Positions 34,611-45,532 of a stretch of DNA of 64,000 bases are shown in pieces (positions within the stretch are counted from its first letter, which is position 1; every line of letters begins with the position of its first letter). The translations under genes and the position numbers were made by a program. The stretch comes from Scytalidium lignicola. Taxonomy: Eukaryota > Ascomycota > Leotiomycetes. The DNA is taken from NCBI GenBank assembly GCA_002812745.2, contig NCSJ02000029.1, positions 1 through 64,000 of the forward strand, written 5' to 3'. Below the pieces are notes generated by a model, which worked only from the letters and a program-made list of their open reading frames with translations, was not told the DNA's origin and did no database searches.

Positions 34611-36213
34611 ATGTTTTTCCAGGAATCGCGGGGCAGAACCCTAAACTTTGGCATCACAGCCGCATGTGGTGCTGGATTTTTGCTCTTTGGATATGATCAA
34701 GGCGTCTTTGGGGGCCTCTTGAGCAACCAACCATTTTTACGGACTTTTGGAAACCCGAATGCCACCATCCAAGGTCAGATCGTGGCTACCTATGACATTG
34801 GCTGTATTATCGGAACCCTGCTCTCTATATTTGTTGGAGACAAACTGGGTCGAAGACGCTGCATCTTAATAGGATGCTGTATTCTTATTGTTGGAGGTGT
34901 GGTGCAAACGGCTTCATACTCCCTTGCACAGATGATTGTCGGGCGGGTGGTCGCTGGTATTGGTAACGGGATGAACACTATCGCAATTCCTATCTGGCAA
35001 TCAGAGACTGCAAGGGCTCATGATCGCGGGAAGCTCATTGTTGCCCAGCTGGTCACAAATATCTTTGGAATCGTCATCACAAATGTAAGTTTCATAATCA
35101 AGCCCACTGTGAATATACAAGTCGAGACTGACACCGAGCTTCTGTAGTGGATGAACTATGGCTTTACCTTTATCCCTAACTCTGACGTGAGTTGGCGCTT
35201 TCCGCTCGGATTTCAATGTTTCTTTGCCATCGTCACCATTTCCCTGGTCCTGGTCACGCCGGAATCGCCGCGATGGCTCGTCATGAAACACCGCGTCGAC
35301 GAGGCCCAGGAAATCCTCTCTCGCCTCGTCGCAAAGCCGTTTGATGATCCTGCTGTTGTTGGAGAAATTCAAATATTGGTAGCCGCGGTCAACCATGAAG
35401 TCGAAGTCCAGCAGTCGGTAACCTGGAGAGAAGTGTTTAGCAGGAACAGCAAACAACAGACCTTGCGCAGAATCCTCCTCGGTGCCGGTACCCCCTTTTT
35501 CCAGCAGGTTGGAGGGACCAACGTCATCGCTTACTATCTCCCTATTGTTCTCACACGTTCTGTTGGTCTTAGTGATCGAATGGCTCTGATCCTCTCCGCC
35601 TGTGATTCGATCTCACTCATGTTCTGGGGTTCTATGGCCGCTCTTCTTATTGACCGCGTCGGTCGAAAAAGGCTGATGTTCATGGGCGCTGCTGCAAGTA
35701 GTGTCTGCTTCGCTCTTGTTGCAGTTGGTCTGCGTTATGGCGGACAGTCCAACTCCAATAAAGGCATGTCAATACTAGCCGTCGTATTCATCTTCATGTA
35801 CTACGTCTTTTACGGCATGTCACTGCTCTCAATTCCATATATCTATCCCGCAGAAATCAACTCCCAGCAAATGCGCAACATCGGCACATCTATTGCTACC
35901 GCCGTCAACTGGATCTTTGTCTATGTCGTTGTCGTTATAACGCCTATCGCGATCGAGAACATTCAGTGGAAATACTATATGATCTACGCGATTTTTAATT
36001 TTTGCTTCCTTCCAATAATCCATTTTTGCTACATCGAAACAGCTAATTTGTCGTTGGAGCNAAATTGACCGCCTCTTCGAGATCAAACATGAAGGAGGAA
36101 AAGATATGAGCTGGCCAGAGGCGAGCAGACTGGCACGTACAGAGACCACCAGTGTTTTGGGTCTCGAAAAAGAAAATGACACCATCGAGTATCATCATGA
36201 GGAGGTGAAATAA
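34611..36213 (+). CDS. Sugar/polyol MFS transporter
   Basis: Two exons, 34611-35084 and 35148-36213, give 512 residues when the N at 36061 is dropped. Family signatures are clear: FGYDQGVFGG in helix 1, GDKLGRRR between helices 2 and 3, TPESPRWL after helix 6, FFQQVGGTNVIAYY in helix 7, DRVGRKRLMF between helices 8 and 9 and YPAEI near helix 10. With the N kept, the frame stops directly after SLE; without it, it reads through EQIDRLFE (the usual tail of the family) to the TAA at 36211. Plasma membrane proton symport of a hexose, polyol or related compound is inferred. It is divergent from the nirA-like regulator and ends the proposed cluster. Confidence 0.88.
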
Positions 36214-36497
36214 GTATGCATTCAGGGAAGCAATAGCAAGTTCTGTCTACGAGGGATGTAGCAGAAAATTGGTAGAGCAAGAAATTGGCGTCTCTCAGCT
36301 AGTAATTTGCGAGTATTTTCTATGCTATTTGGTGAGTAGAGAAAGCGAACTTATAAATTTTTGTAGAACGTGTATATTTGCCAAACAATTATCGAGCTAG
36401 AACCCACCCAAAGTGTCATGAAGCCTGTTTACAGTGATCAAATGGGATCCGCACTATGGTAGGCTAGCTCAGGGCATGCTCAGGATGCTCAGGCTCG

Positions 36498-36590
36498 GCT
36501 CAGGTTAAATTTTAATAAAGCGACTGCTGCTCACGTCTAGAGACTAAAACAGGACTAGCACGAGAGAAAATTAACATAGAATTTATGGGT
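36498..36590 (+). repeat. Direct repeat copy A (about 90 bp)
   Basis: Starts near GGCTCAGGTTAAA and shares GCTGCTCACG, AGAGACTAAAAC and the following GCACGAGAGAAAA-type block with copy B 1.37 kb downstream, in the same orientation. Copy A is AT-richer; several of its differences are C-to-T or G-to-A relative to B. Confidence 0.65.
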
Positions 36591-37868
36591 ATTATCAAGC
36601 AACTCCTTCTCTCTTGCACATCTCATTCGGTTAGTAAGCTTGCCACGCCCAATCACCGATGATAATCTCAGGCTGACCCAGCAAGTGAGGACAACGGTCC
36701 AGATCCATAAGTTCCAACCTCTAGTCATGTACACAGGTACAGCACTGTAGTAGGGATATCTCGTCCTATATCACGTGATCCCATATATATTAGTAGGAGC
36801 TGCAATATACAGGCCTCCCTCCTATTCTACTGCACTCTACCTTCTGATTGGTAGGTTTGCACTGAGCACTCCATGGCCATACAGCTCGATTACCACCCAT
36901 ATCGCTACCGTACGTAATCAACCGTACGACCCTATAGTTCTCCTACAGTACGACCTTCGACTTTTACCACCTTAATGTTAGCATTGACCTCAGACCAAAA
37001 GCGTACGAGCGGGGCGGCGCCATCCAACGTCGCAGAGCGAGGATGTGCGGTATAGATACATGCTCCACGGATGATACTGTGCACTATTATAGGCTCAGAC
37101 ATAAATCGTTTGCTAAAGCAGGAACCTATAGAGCATGGTAGACCCTAAGGAGATGATATTCATAGGATTATTTGTAGCTGTCCTGGTATATTAACACATT
37201 GGGTTACTTCTTGCATGAGAATTACTAATATTATTTAGTATACTTTCACAGTCCAGCATTCACACACTACTTCTCAATATACATACAGTATCTATACTTA
37301 AATCTGTGCTAAACTGCTTTAATATGTGACTATGCCTCTTTTATCAAACCTTTCTCAGGATCTACAAAGTCTAATAAACTAAAGGGTAACATTACCAACA
37401 GATTAAAGAATTCTCATTCAACCGATTGATACAGAGAGAAACCTTGATATGATTCCTAGCTAATTCACGCTGTGTAATGCTAGGACTTGTGACTAGCACT
37501 GTTTGTGAAGGCTGCAACATCGGAAACTGGGATCCAATATTCAGAGGCCCATACTTTCCCCGATATACTGTTTCAAAGGCATCAAGAATCCAAGAAGCAT
37601 GCGAGGAGACTGTATCAGAATGTATAAGTTCTCTTTGCGCCGTAGTTAAGAGAAAGTCGAGTAGGATTATTCGAGCAGCTAGAACAACATCAACGACACA
37701 AGTACTGAGAAAGATAAACTTTCCATTGACATACTTTGGCAAATATGTCGGCTAGGTTTACATGAGACAAAGTCTATGAAAAAAATCGAAATCCTTTCTT
37801 ACATGAATTTTGTTACTAAAGTTACGCACATATGACGCCACATAGGACCTGCACTACGCTCGCTCGCC

Positions 37869-37960
37869 CTCTGCTCAGGTTAAAGCGGCCGCTGCTCACG
37901 CCCAGAGACTAAAACGGAACTGGTGCGAGAAAAATTACTATAGAGTTATGCGGTATAGTT
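37869..37960 (+). repeat. Direct repeat copy B (about 90 bp)
   Basis: Copy B runs from about CCTCTGCTCAGGTTAAAG to TTATGCGGTATAG and keeps GCGGCCGCTGCTCACG where copy A has lost C or G. It ends about 80 bp before the 3' end of the GH30 gene. Confidence 0.65.
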
Positions 37961-38038
37961 AGAATAAATAGCTACTATTGTAATGAATCACTCCTGTATA
38001 CTTTTATTTTATTTAAGAAGAAATAATATACATTAATA

Positions 38039-39490
38039 TCATGGCCAGTGTGGATGCCCCTTCTCAGGCGCATCCCCGCTCAACAAATACGTCTTCAGCG
38101 CTCTAGGCTCAACTGTAACCTTGAGCGTGTTCCCCTTGATCGACTGCGACCCAGCATACGTCACATTGTGATTGTTATCCGTAAGCCAAGCAGTAGCAGT
38201 CGTAGCATTGGTGCCAAACAGATCAATCGTGATAGTGTATGGGCTTCTAGCAGCGTTAATGATCGGGATAGCAATGGTTCCGTTGGGGTTCTGGTATGCG
38301 GAGACGTAGACTTCCTCGACAGAGGTGGAGGCAGCGATACGTTGTGCACCGTTCTCGATGAAGCGGAAATAACCTGCTTGCGCCCAGAGACGGCCTGAGA
38401 CGAAATAGTCGTCGCCGGCCAGACGGATCAGGGCGTTGTCACCTGTATTGTTCTCGGCGCATTGCCAATGGACCCAGGCAGAGGTATCAGCGTTAACAAA
38501 GGCGTTGTGCATGTATGAGGCCCATTGTAAGCCCTCGGCCATGTGGCCGACGACGTCCCAGTTAGGGTTCCAGGCACCGCCGCCGTCAGCCCATTCGGTC
38601 ATCCAGGCTTGCTTGCGAGTCTGGAAGGGAATCTGTGGGTCGGATTGGTAGCTGTGGTAGGTGTAGATGTCGATGAGGTCGCCGCCACCGGCCTTTTGGA
38701 GCTCGTAGAGCTGGGTTCGTGCCTGGCGGGCACCAGTCTCGTCACAGCAGGCGACGCTGACGTTGGGAAAGGCGGCCTTCATAGCGGGATAGAGGTACTC
38801 GAGGACATCCTTAGCTTGGTATCCATCGGAAACCATAGAAGCGTAGGTAATTGGGTTATAGTCAGCCTCGTTGAAGGGGCCGACGGCAGAGATGGTGATT
38901 CCTTGCTCAGCATAGAATTTGACCAGCTGGACTATGTAGTTGGCGTACGCCTGTCTCCAGTCATGCTTGCAGTTACTACCTCGGACGCCGCAGAGCAATC
39001 CTCCCTCGGAATCAACGCCAACGTTCTTCATGCATCCCGGGGCGGACCACGCATCAGCGTAGATAACCAAGTCCTTATTGTGGCTCAATGCAGCCTTTGT
39101 AAGGGCGAGTTGGGCGCTGTCGTCGCCGTCGAAGTGGTAGTGGAATGGACCAGCAGGAGTCGGAGGGCAGACTGGCAAGATGGAGTTCATGTGGTCCAGA
39201 GTGCTATTGGGCGAGGAGCCAATGCCGTTTCTGAGGATTCTGTTCGAACCCAAGCTCGGGTCGAAGAGGAATGCGATGACCTCTTTTTGCTTTTGAGGAG
39301 ACAGACCCGAGCGCCCGAAGATATCGCGAGCGCGTTGGAACGAACCAGAGCAGCCAGAACCAACCATGGTCTGGTACCTCTCATAGGTGCTGACAGAGAT
39401 GGATGCCGAAAGGTCAGAATCTTCAGTGAATTGCTGCGCAGCTCCAAGGGCTGCGGCAGCAGCAGCGAGGAGGTAGGCCGCGAACTTCAT
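38039..39490 (-). CDS. Secreted GH30 glycoside hydrolase (probable xylanase type)
   Basis: 483 residues from the ATG at 39490, which starts a typical signal peptide (MKFAAYLLAAAAAALGAAQQ); the frame runs 18 codons further upstream, which I reject. GH30 features are present: the acid/base Glu208 in VGPFNEADYN and the nucleophile Glu299 in AWMTEWADGGGAWN, with SGCSGSFQRA at the start of the barrel and a beta-sandwich C-terminal domain (IPIINAARSPYTITIDL). Conserved cysteines occur in the first half. The sequence is most like the fungal GH30_7 group (glucuronoxylan or xylan-active enzymes), but GH30_5 galactanases cannot be excluded. No carbohydrate-binding module is present. It should act outside the cell on plant cell-wall polysaccharide. 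Confidence 0.9.
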   Translation of the reverse strand: MKFAAYLLAAAAAALGAAQQFTEDSDLSASISVSTYERYQTMVGSGCSGSFQRARDIFGRSGLSPQKQKEVIAFLFDPSLGSNRILRNGIGSSPNSTLDHMNSILPVCPPTPAGPFHYHFDGDDSAQLALTKAALSHNKDLVIYADAWSAPGCMKNVGVDSEGGLLCGVRGSNCKHDWRQAYANYIVQLVKFYAEQGITISAVGPFNEADYNPITYASMVSDGYQAKDVLEYLYPAMKAAFPNVSVACCDETGARQARTQLYELQKAGGGDLIDIYTYHSYQSDPQIPFQTRKQAWMTEWADGGGAWNPNWDVVGHMAEGLQWASYMHNAFVNADTSAWVHWQCAENNTGDNALIRLAGDDYFVSGRLWAQAGYFRFIENGAQRIAASTSVEEVYVSAYQNPNGTIAIPIINAARSPYTITIDLFGTNATTATAWLTDNNHNVTYAGSQSIKGNTLKVTVEPRALKTYLLSGDAPEKGHPHWP

Positions 39491-42121
39491 GATGTTCTCA
39501 AGTGGTCGATTCTCACGCGAATGAAGATCGATAATCAATTGCAAGAGACACAGGCACAGTGACTAGATCTCAAGAAAGCTCTGCTCAACCAGGGAGCTTA
39601 GAGCTTTATATAAACGCTCATCTTTGCACGACAGCTCTCCAGCAGGGAATCAAGCTGGAGAAGAAGCTTACCGGCAGACAAGATCCTTGAGCAAAACTAA
39701 CTCTAACCCATCAAGGGTCCTCTCTAGGATTTCACGGAACGAATGCGAATGGACAGAAATGAAGCTGTTGAAGTTTTGCTCTCCAAGAACCACAACGCTA
39801 CCGCGCTTTGTATTTATCCAGCTCCACTGAAGCTCGTAGCTGCATTTATCCCGGGCCGTTGGTCGAATCCAAGGTCTCGCAGGCTTCATAGGACATGGGG
39901 TGAGGAGGATCATTAACCATCTCGAGTGTACGTCAGTGCTGGGATTACCACCGTAGTCTTTACCATGTGCCCGGTGTCTTGTATTTATCCATTGTCCCTG
40001 GAGTTGGTGAGCATCTAAAAGAGCTGTATTTACCCAGCACGGGTCCACGAATGGCTGTAGGGTAGATTTGATACGTCGATACATCCATGATGTTGCCTCA
40101 TCCCCGGAAAAAAAGACGGTCGTGGGGTGTTAGAAGCTGGAGATTTAGTTGTGGAGCATTGCAGTAAGCTCTAATGCGGGGGGTTGGCCGACGGCAATTG
40201 ATTCAGCTGATGTTGATGGGATGTTGCTGGCGTTGTTCCTGACTCGGCAGAGGATCCCCCTGAAGAAGTGGGAGGGATCGGCCAAGGGGTTAATCCGAGG
40301 TGAGAGGAAAGTGCTGCAATTTCTATAAGGCCGTAGAAGCAATAAAAGTGATGATAATGTAGTTTAGAGGCTAAATAAATCATAAAAGCTTTAAGAACAT
40401 GGACGACATAGGTGGTGTTGTTCAGTGGCGGCGTCTTCCACGGCGTAGATTTGCTTCAGCGACGCCCAAAAGCCGTTGAAGCTCGGCACTTGGTCCGTGG
40501 AGTACCACCACAGCAAGAGATGGCGGGCGGAGTACTTGCTGGTCTCGGATGCGCTTGCCGTTGGAAGCTTTTATTCTGCCCCGTTGCTTTCAAGCAGACC
40601 GCCACACAAACCGTAATTTACAGTCAGTGTTATTCCCCGGATCCAAGTGAGGAATGAAGCAAAAGGGTTAGGGTTTTCTCCCTATTATATGAAAGGTAGA
40701 TCCAGGGCATAGCCATTAATAATCCAATCTTATATTTCGTGCAATATACAGTACTGTAATGTGTGTTTCTGGTTTATCCATTCCATCCCGCCGCCTCCGT
40801 GTAGTAATGCGCAAATAACACCTGCTTTTTTCTACGCTACTTCCGCTCGATATGCGGTGTAAGCAGCAAAATGGACTGAGAAATGGACTTATCTCCGCTG
40901 CTTTGCCCTTCACGGCCAACTCCAGTAGTGGGTTGTGGAGAATTCCCGAAGGTCCCGCCGAAAAGATTCCGGAGAGACAGAGAGGGAAAATTACTGTAAC
41001 CAAAAAGAAATCAAAGTTGTCTGTTGCTCCACTACTGCGTTCAGATGCGGAGGCCGAGGACAAAATGTAACTCCCCGGCAGTTGGTCAACCATCTCGCCC
41101 CGGTTTGTCTGTGTGTCGGTGTTAGAGGTGGCGATAGGCACACTGCACTCAGAGACAGTAGAATGGAGTTAATTAGCTATCCTACAAGAGAGCTACAGTG
41201 CAATTTAAGGAGTAGACAGTATTCCAGGATTTCCCTAGGTCTACGTTGAGTAACTTCGGTATGATCACAGTATGATTTCTGGTTCGGAGTGTTGAATCCT
41301 GTAGCAATTAGTAAGATTACGTAAGGTTCTAGCATAATCACCTAGCTCACCCTACAGTCGGTTACTGCGCTGGCAACACGTTAATCCGTCTTTTTATGTG
41401 TTGCCACCCACCACAGTGACCAACATACAAACAAACCAAAGGGTGGGACTGTAACTAAGACGAAAAGAATGCAAAGTTTTTATTATTTTTAGTTTTATCC
41501 AGTAGTGTACTTACGTACTGTGCATATCTTCATCTCAACTCATTTTGTTGCAACTCATTCGTCACAGGTTCCAATATCTTCCATGCACTCTGTGATTCTC
41601 TTGTTCATTCTCTCCTTTAGGTGCTCCCACCATCTCTATAGTTTTTTTAANTTTATTTATAAACTTTTTCTCTAGTGTGTGCTGCTGTCTTTATTATACT
41701 GTATGTGTAGGATAGTTTGTTTTAAATTATAGTGATATCATATGCCTAAATAGTATACGTACAAATACAATAAATAAATAAATAAGTAGTACGTCCCTGC
41801 ACTAGTCACATCTTAGCACTATCAGTTAAACTCATATTATTATACCCTACACCAGTGTATCTCTGTTGGTGATTGAAGTAATTTTACTATGCTCCACAAA
41901 ACGAGTCTCGCAGTAAGTAGTATAATGTCACTATATCACAATCATTCTGAATCTTAGACAAAGGTTACATACATATATGCAGGTACAGTGTGCTTACGTA
42001 CGACAAATCTTAGTCAACACCGTTAAGTACTGTAACACCACTAGGGTATGAAATACACGTACGAAGTCCATTAGATGGAACATCCCTATCCTCTCTTTTC
42101 CTCTCCTACAGTATCTTAAAC
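39491..42121. promoter_or_regulatory. Long upstream region of GH30 with repeated TGTATTTATCC motif
   Basis: A 2.6-kb stretch holding the GH30 promoter and the deoC-like gene's 3' side. Four close copies of TGYATTTAYCC lie at 39809, 39840, 39980 and 40025, all in one direction, 320 to 540 bp upstream of the GH30 start. The remaining sequence has only spurious open frames. CTTACGTAC copies occur at 41510 and 41993. One N lies at 41651. Confidence 0.4.
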
Positions 42122-42910
42122 TTAGTATCCACCCTGTCCAGCACCCATAGGCTTAACCTCCACCTCAACGGGCTCCTCTCCAATCCCCCTCCTTCTCGCC
42201 TCCTCCAGCATCGATACCGTCGCAGTAGCCCCAATCCTAGTAACCCCTATCGACATCACATACAGCAAATCATCTAACGTTCGCACCCCTCCTGCCGCCT
42301 TGATCTGGACCTCGGGCTTCGCATGTTCCCGCATGAGCTTCAAATGCAGGGCCGTAGCTCCCTTGTAATTGTACGAGCCGTTCTCCTGCTTAACAAATCC
42401 ATACCCGGTAGAAGTCTTGACAAATGCGACGCCCACGTTACTACAGATCTGGCAAAGCCGCACGATCCGATCCTCCCGCGGCAAAAAATCGTTCTCGAAG
42501 ATCACTTTAAGGCTCGACCCATGCTTGACCACCGCCTCGTTGACGGCGCGGATCTCGTCCTCCACGTACTTCCAGTCTCCTGAGAGCGCCTTGCCGATGT
42601 TTATTACCATGTCGATCTCCTGGGCGCCTGCTTTTGCGGCTGCTTCGGCCTCGAAGACCTTGACTTCCGTGGTGCTGTTACCATGCGGGAAGCCGATTAT
42701 GGCGCAAATTAAGACGTCTGTGCCGGCGAGCTTCTCCTTAGCCAGGGGGATCGAGTAGGGCTTGATGCAGGCGGATGCCACGTTGTACTTTTTAGCTATC
42801 TCGAGACCGGCAATTATCTCGTCGTCGGTCATGGTGGGATGCAGGAGAGAGTGGTCAATCATCTTGGCCAGTTGTGGCATGGTTACGGTGATGGTGTTTT
42901 TGGCTGCCAT
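42122..42910 (-). CDS. deoC: Deoxyribose-phosphate aldolase (DeoC family)
   Basis: An intronless 262-residue class I aldolase. It would convert 2-deoxyribose 5-phosphate to glyceraldehyde 3-phosphate and acetaldehyde in nucleoside breakdown. The catalytic residues match the family: Asp100 (EIDMVINIG), Schiff-base Lys165 (FVKTSTGYGF) and Lys204 (VQIKAAGGVRT), very near D102, K167 and K201 of the E. coli enzyme. Length is normal. A short C-terminal tail rich in glutamate, glycine and valine follows the barrel. No link to the neighbours is evident. Cytosolic. Confidence 0.93.
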   Translation of the reverse strand: MAAKNTITVTMPQLAKMIDHSLLHPTMTDDEIIAGLEIAKKYNVASACIKPYSIPLAKEKLAGTDVLICAIIGFPHGNSTTEVKVFEAEAAAKAGAQEIDMVINIGKALSGDWKYVEDEIRAVNEAVVKHGSSLKVIFENDFLPREDRIVRLCQICSNVGVAFVKTSTGYGFVKQENGSYNYKGATALHLKLMREHAKPEVQIKAAGGVRTLDDLLYVMSIGVTRIGATATVSMLEEARRRGIGEEPVEVEVKPMGAGQGGY

Positions 42911-44134
42911 TGTTGAGTCTCACTTCTTTTCCTTTTTTCCACAGAGTAATGAGGGACAGACGTGCTATAATGGGATACACGAAGAGTGGGAAAGGAGAAT
43001 TGAATAGCCGCTGGATTGAAACCACTTGTTCTGAGCCGGGTCTAATATTACACACTTCTTTCNTTTTTTCGTCAACTCAATATTTGAGAAAATTTAATTA
43101 GAGCAATGGCAGGTGTGTAAGATGTGTGAAATGAGCAGGTGGAAGACAAAAGTGGCGTTGTCCTAGATTTTGCTCCAATCGGCAATACGTATCACATCTT
43201 CACAATGCTGTTGAGCATTCATCCTGATACTCCAATATTCTTCAATTCAACATCATGCATTATCGAAGGTATATTTCAACCATTTAATTACCTATATAAT
43301 CCACTCTAAGCATTGCAATTGCTCTTAAGAAGATTGTCAACCCCGCTTGGTGGGGTTGGAGGGTTCCGGTTAAACGTCGGTGTCGCAATTGTATTGACAA
43401 GGCTACACCGCAGCCTTGCAGTTTTCCGACGGCCATTCGTATACTCATTCGTCGCTTTAAGGTACATATACATCAACAGAGGTCTCGCTCTTTTACGATT
43501 TTAAGGTCTGACACCGAGCCGCGCGAGCGTACCTTATTGGCGAAGAAACTTGTTACGTGCGGGGCCTGCCATGATCTCGTATAATAAAACAGCTACCGGT
43601 ATTCAGGCGTGTCAGGGGAAGTTAAACCTTTACGAGTGCTTGACACATGTACGTTATGACGTAACACATGGGGTTCTCAAGGAGATAACAAAAGGGTGCT
43701 GACTGGTTACATTCTAGGTGCTACAGTGTAAGTACCTTACGTACGTGTATTTCGGTGGAGAATGGCGATTCTGGCGCATTCTCGCCGCTTAATCGCTGAG
43801 CAGAGCGAGAGCTCGGAACGCCACTCGGGAATAATATACGTTCTAGCCGATACGGGATTACAAACGCCAGTGAAACAAAATCCACCGGGCTGCTAACATA
43901 CAGAAATGGCTAGCGCGTAGATGATGAATTATTAAGCATGTCTCGAGAAGTAAGTTGACTAATCCTATTTTCGATATACAGTACTAGACGCTTCTTATCT
44001 TTTCCCGTATAAAAGAGGAAGAGTCTCCTCGTTTCTCTCATAAGACATCACATTTGACATAGACTCTCTTATCTCACCTCCCGCACTTTCCAACAAGCCC
44101 AGAGATTCTCCCTTGGCTTAAATCAAAAAACACA
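42911..44134. promoter_or_regulatory. Divergent promoter region, deoC and Old Yellow Enzyme genes
   Basis: 1.2 kb between two divergent genes. A CTTACGTACG motif lies at 43733. A TATA-like stretch (CCGTATAAAAG) lies at about 44007, 130 bp ahead of the OYE start. A 63-codon open frame at 43313-43504 looks spurious. One N at 43063. Confidence 0.4.
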
Positions 44135-45256
44135 ATGGCCTCAAAGTTGTTTACTCCTCTGAAGCTGGGGCATGGCCAACTCAAGCACCGTATCGCCATG
44201 GCGCCTCTAACTCGTTATCGTGCCAGTGACGAACACGTGCCGCTCCCATTTGTCAAGGAATACTACGCACAACGAGCTTCAGAGCCCGGTACACAGCTGA
44301 TTACTGAAGCAACATTCATTGCTCCAGAGGCAGGTGGCTATGCTAATGCCCCTGGTATTTGGAACGATGCCCAGATTTCCGCATGGAGCGAAGTCACTGC
44401 TGCAGTACATGCTAAGCAGTCCTTTATCACATTGCAACTTTGGGCGCTGGGACGAGCAGCGCATAAAGAGGAATTGGTAAAGGATTTAGGGCCAAACGCA
44501 AAGGTGGTTAGCTCTAGCGATGTCGCCATGAGCGATGGAGAACAGCCAACAGCGTTGACAGAGGAAGAGATTCAACACTATATTAGTTTATATGCCCAAG
44601 CTGCCAAAAATGCTATAAAGGCAGGTTTTGACGGTGTTGAGATACACGCTGCGAATGGATATTTGATTGATCAGTTCACACAAGATACTGCAAATAAAAG
44701 GACCGATAAGTGGGGAGGAAGCGTTGAGAACCGAGCACGGTTTGGTTTGGAGGTTGCGAAGGCTGTTGTTGATGCTGTGGGAAGCAATCGCACTGCTATT
44801 CGACTTAGTCCATACAGCGATTTTCAAGATATGAAAATGGAGGATCCGGAACCTACATTCAGTTATCTCGTCCGAGAACTGAAGAAGCTCAACCTCTATT
44901 ATCTCCACCTAGTTACACCACGAATCTCAGGTAACACCGATGTGGAAGCTAGCGAGTCCATAGATTATCTTCTCGATATTTGGGATAACCAGTCTCCAAT
45001 TTTCGTGGCTGGTGGGTTTACAACAGAGTCAGCAAAATCTTACGTGGAAGAGCATCAGGATAAGGACATTGTTGTTGTTTTTGGTCGGTACTTTGTAACG
45101 AATCCGGACCTTCCTTTCAGAGTAAAGGAGGGGATCAAGTTTACGCCGTACGATCGATCGAAGTTTTATGTCCCCAAGGATCCGGAGGGCTATGTGACTT
45201 ATGAATATAGCAAGGAGTATCTGGGAGCTAATTCGGCTCAGAAGGTACAAGCGTAG
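44135..45256 (+). CDS. Old Yellow Enzyme-type NADPH dehydrogenase
   Basis: 373 residues, intronless, of the FMN-dependent OYE family: FTPLKLGHGQLKHRIAMAPLTRYRA at the start of the barrel, the substrate-binding His172/Asn175 pair and Tyr177 in EIHAANGYLIDQF, the NKRTDKWGGSVENRARF signature, and the phosphate-binding end FVAGGFTT...VVFGRYFVTNPDLPFR. It reduces activated C=C bonds of enals, enones or nitro compounds with NAD(P)H. HxxN rather than HxxH is the classical OYE form. It lies head-to-head with deoC and tail-to-tail with the hydrolase gene at 45533. No pathway is indicated by the neighbours. Confidence 0.92.
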   Translation: MASKLFTPLKLGHGQLKHRIAMAPLTRYRASDEHVPLPFVKEYYAQRASEPGTQLITEATFIAPEAGGYANAPGIWNDAQISAWSEVTAAVHAKQSFITLQLWALGRAAHKEELVKDLGPNAKVVSSSDVAMSDGEQPTALTEEEIQHYISLYAQAAKNAIKAGFDGVEIHAANGYLIDQFTQDTANKRTDKWGGSVENRARFGLEVAKAVVDAVGSNRTAIRLSPYSDFQDMKMEDPEPTFSYLVRELKKLNLYYLHLVTPRISGNTDVEASESIDYLLDIWDNQSPIFVAGGFTTESAKSYVEEHQDKDIVVVFGRYFVTNPDLPFRVKEGIKFTPYDRSKFYVPKDPEGYVTYEYSKEYLGANSAQKVQA

Positions 45257-45532
45257 ACCTGTGGTCACACTTTAGTTGTTTGAGTTAAAAGGCGTTGTAG
45301 ATATAGAGTTTTAGACACAGCTATTAGATTGTCGCTTTAGGAACTGAGTAGGCTCTTAATAGAAATAATACTTCATTATTCATGTATCTTGAAGACTTTA
45401 ATATGGTTATGTCGTGGAAAGCAACTTTTCAAGTTATAAAAGCCAGATCACAAAAACATAAGGAAAATATCCCTCCTTGTTTATTGACATCCAACAGGTC
45501 ATCTTTTTCAGAACAAAGCACCTAATTATTCC

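Larger units (their letters stand above)
36214..38038. other. Gene-poor region bearing two copies of a 90-bp repeat
   Basis: 1.8 kb without a recognised gene. The open frame 37392-37742 on the minus strand (116 codons, ARIILLDFLLTTAQRELI) is the longest but resembles nothing I know. The region from about 36750 to 37000 has a TATA-like stretch and pyrimidine-rich tracts reminiscent of an LTR, but I could not find matching ends or a target duplication. Two related 90-bp repeats, described separately, bracket the centre. Confidence 0.45.

Noticed and set aside
36750..37000. LTR-like stretch with a TATA-type box and pyrimidine-rich tracts
   Set aside because: I found neither TG...CA ends with a target duplication nor a second copy.
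37392..37742. 116-codon open frame on the minus strand
   Set aside because: Possible gene fragment, but no domain, no clear introns and no supporting context.
38543..39562. 339-codon open frame on the plus strand
   Set aside because: Antisense to the GH30 gene; it follows from the GC-rich third positions of the real gene.
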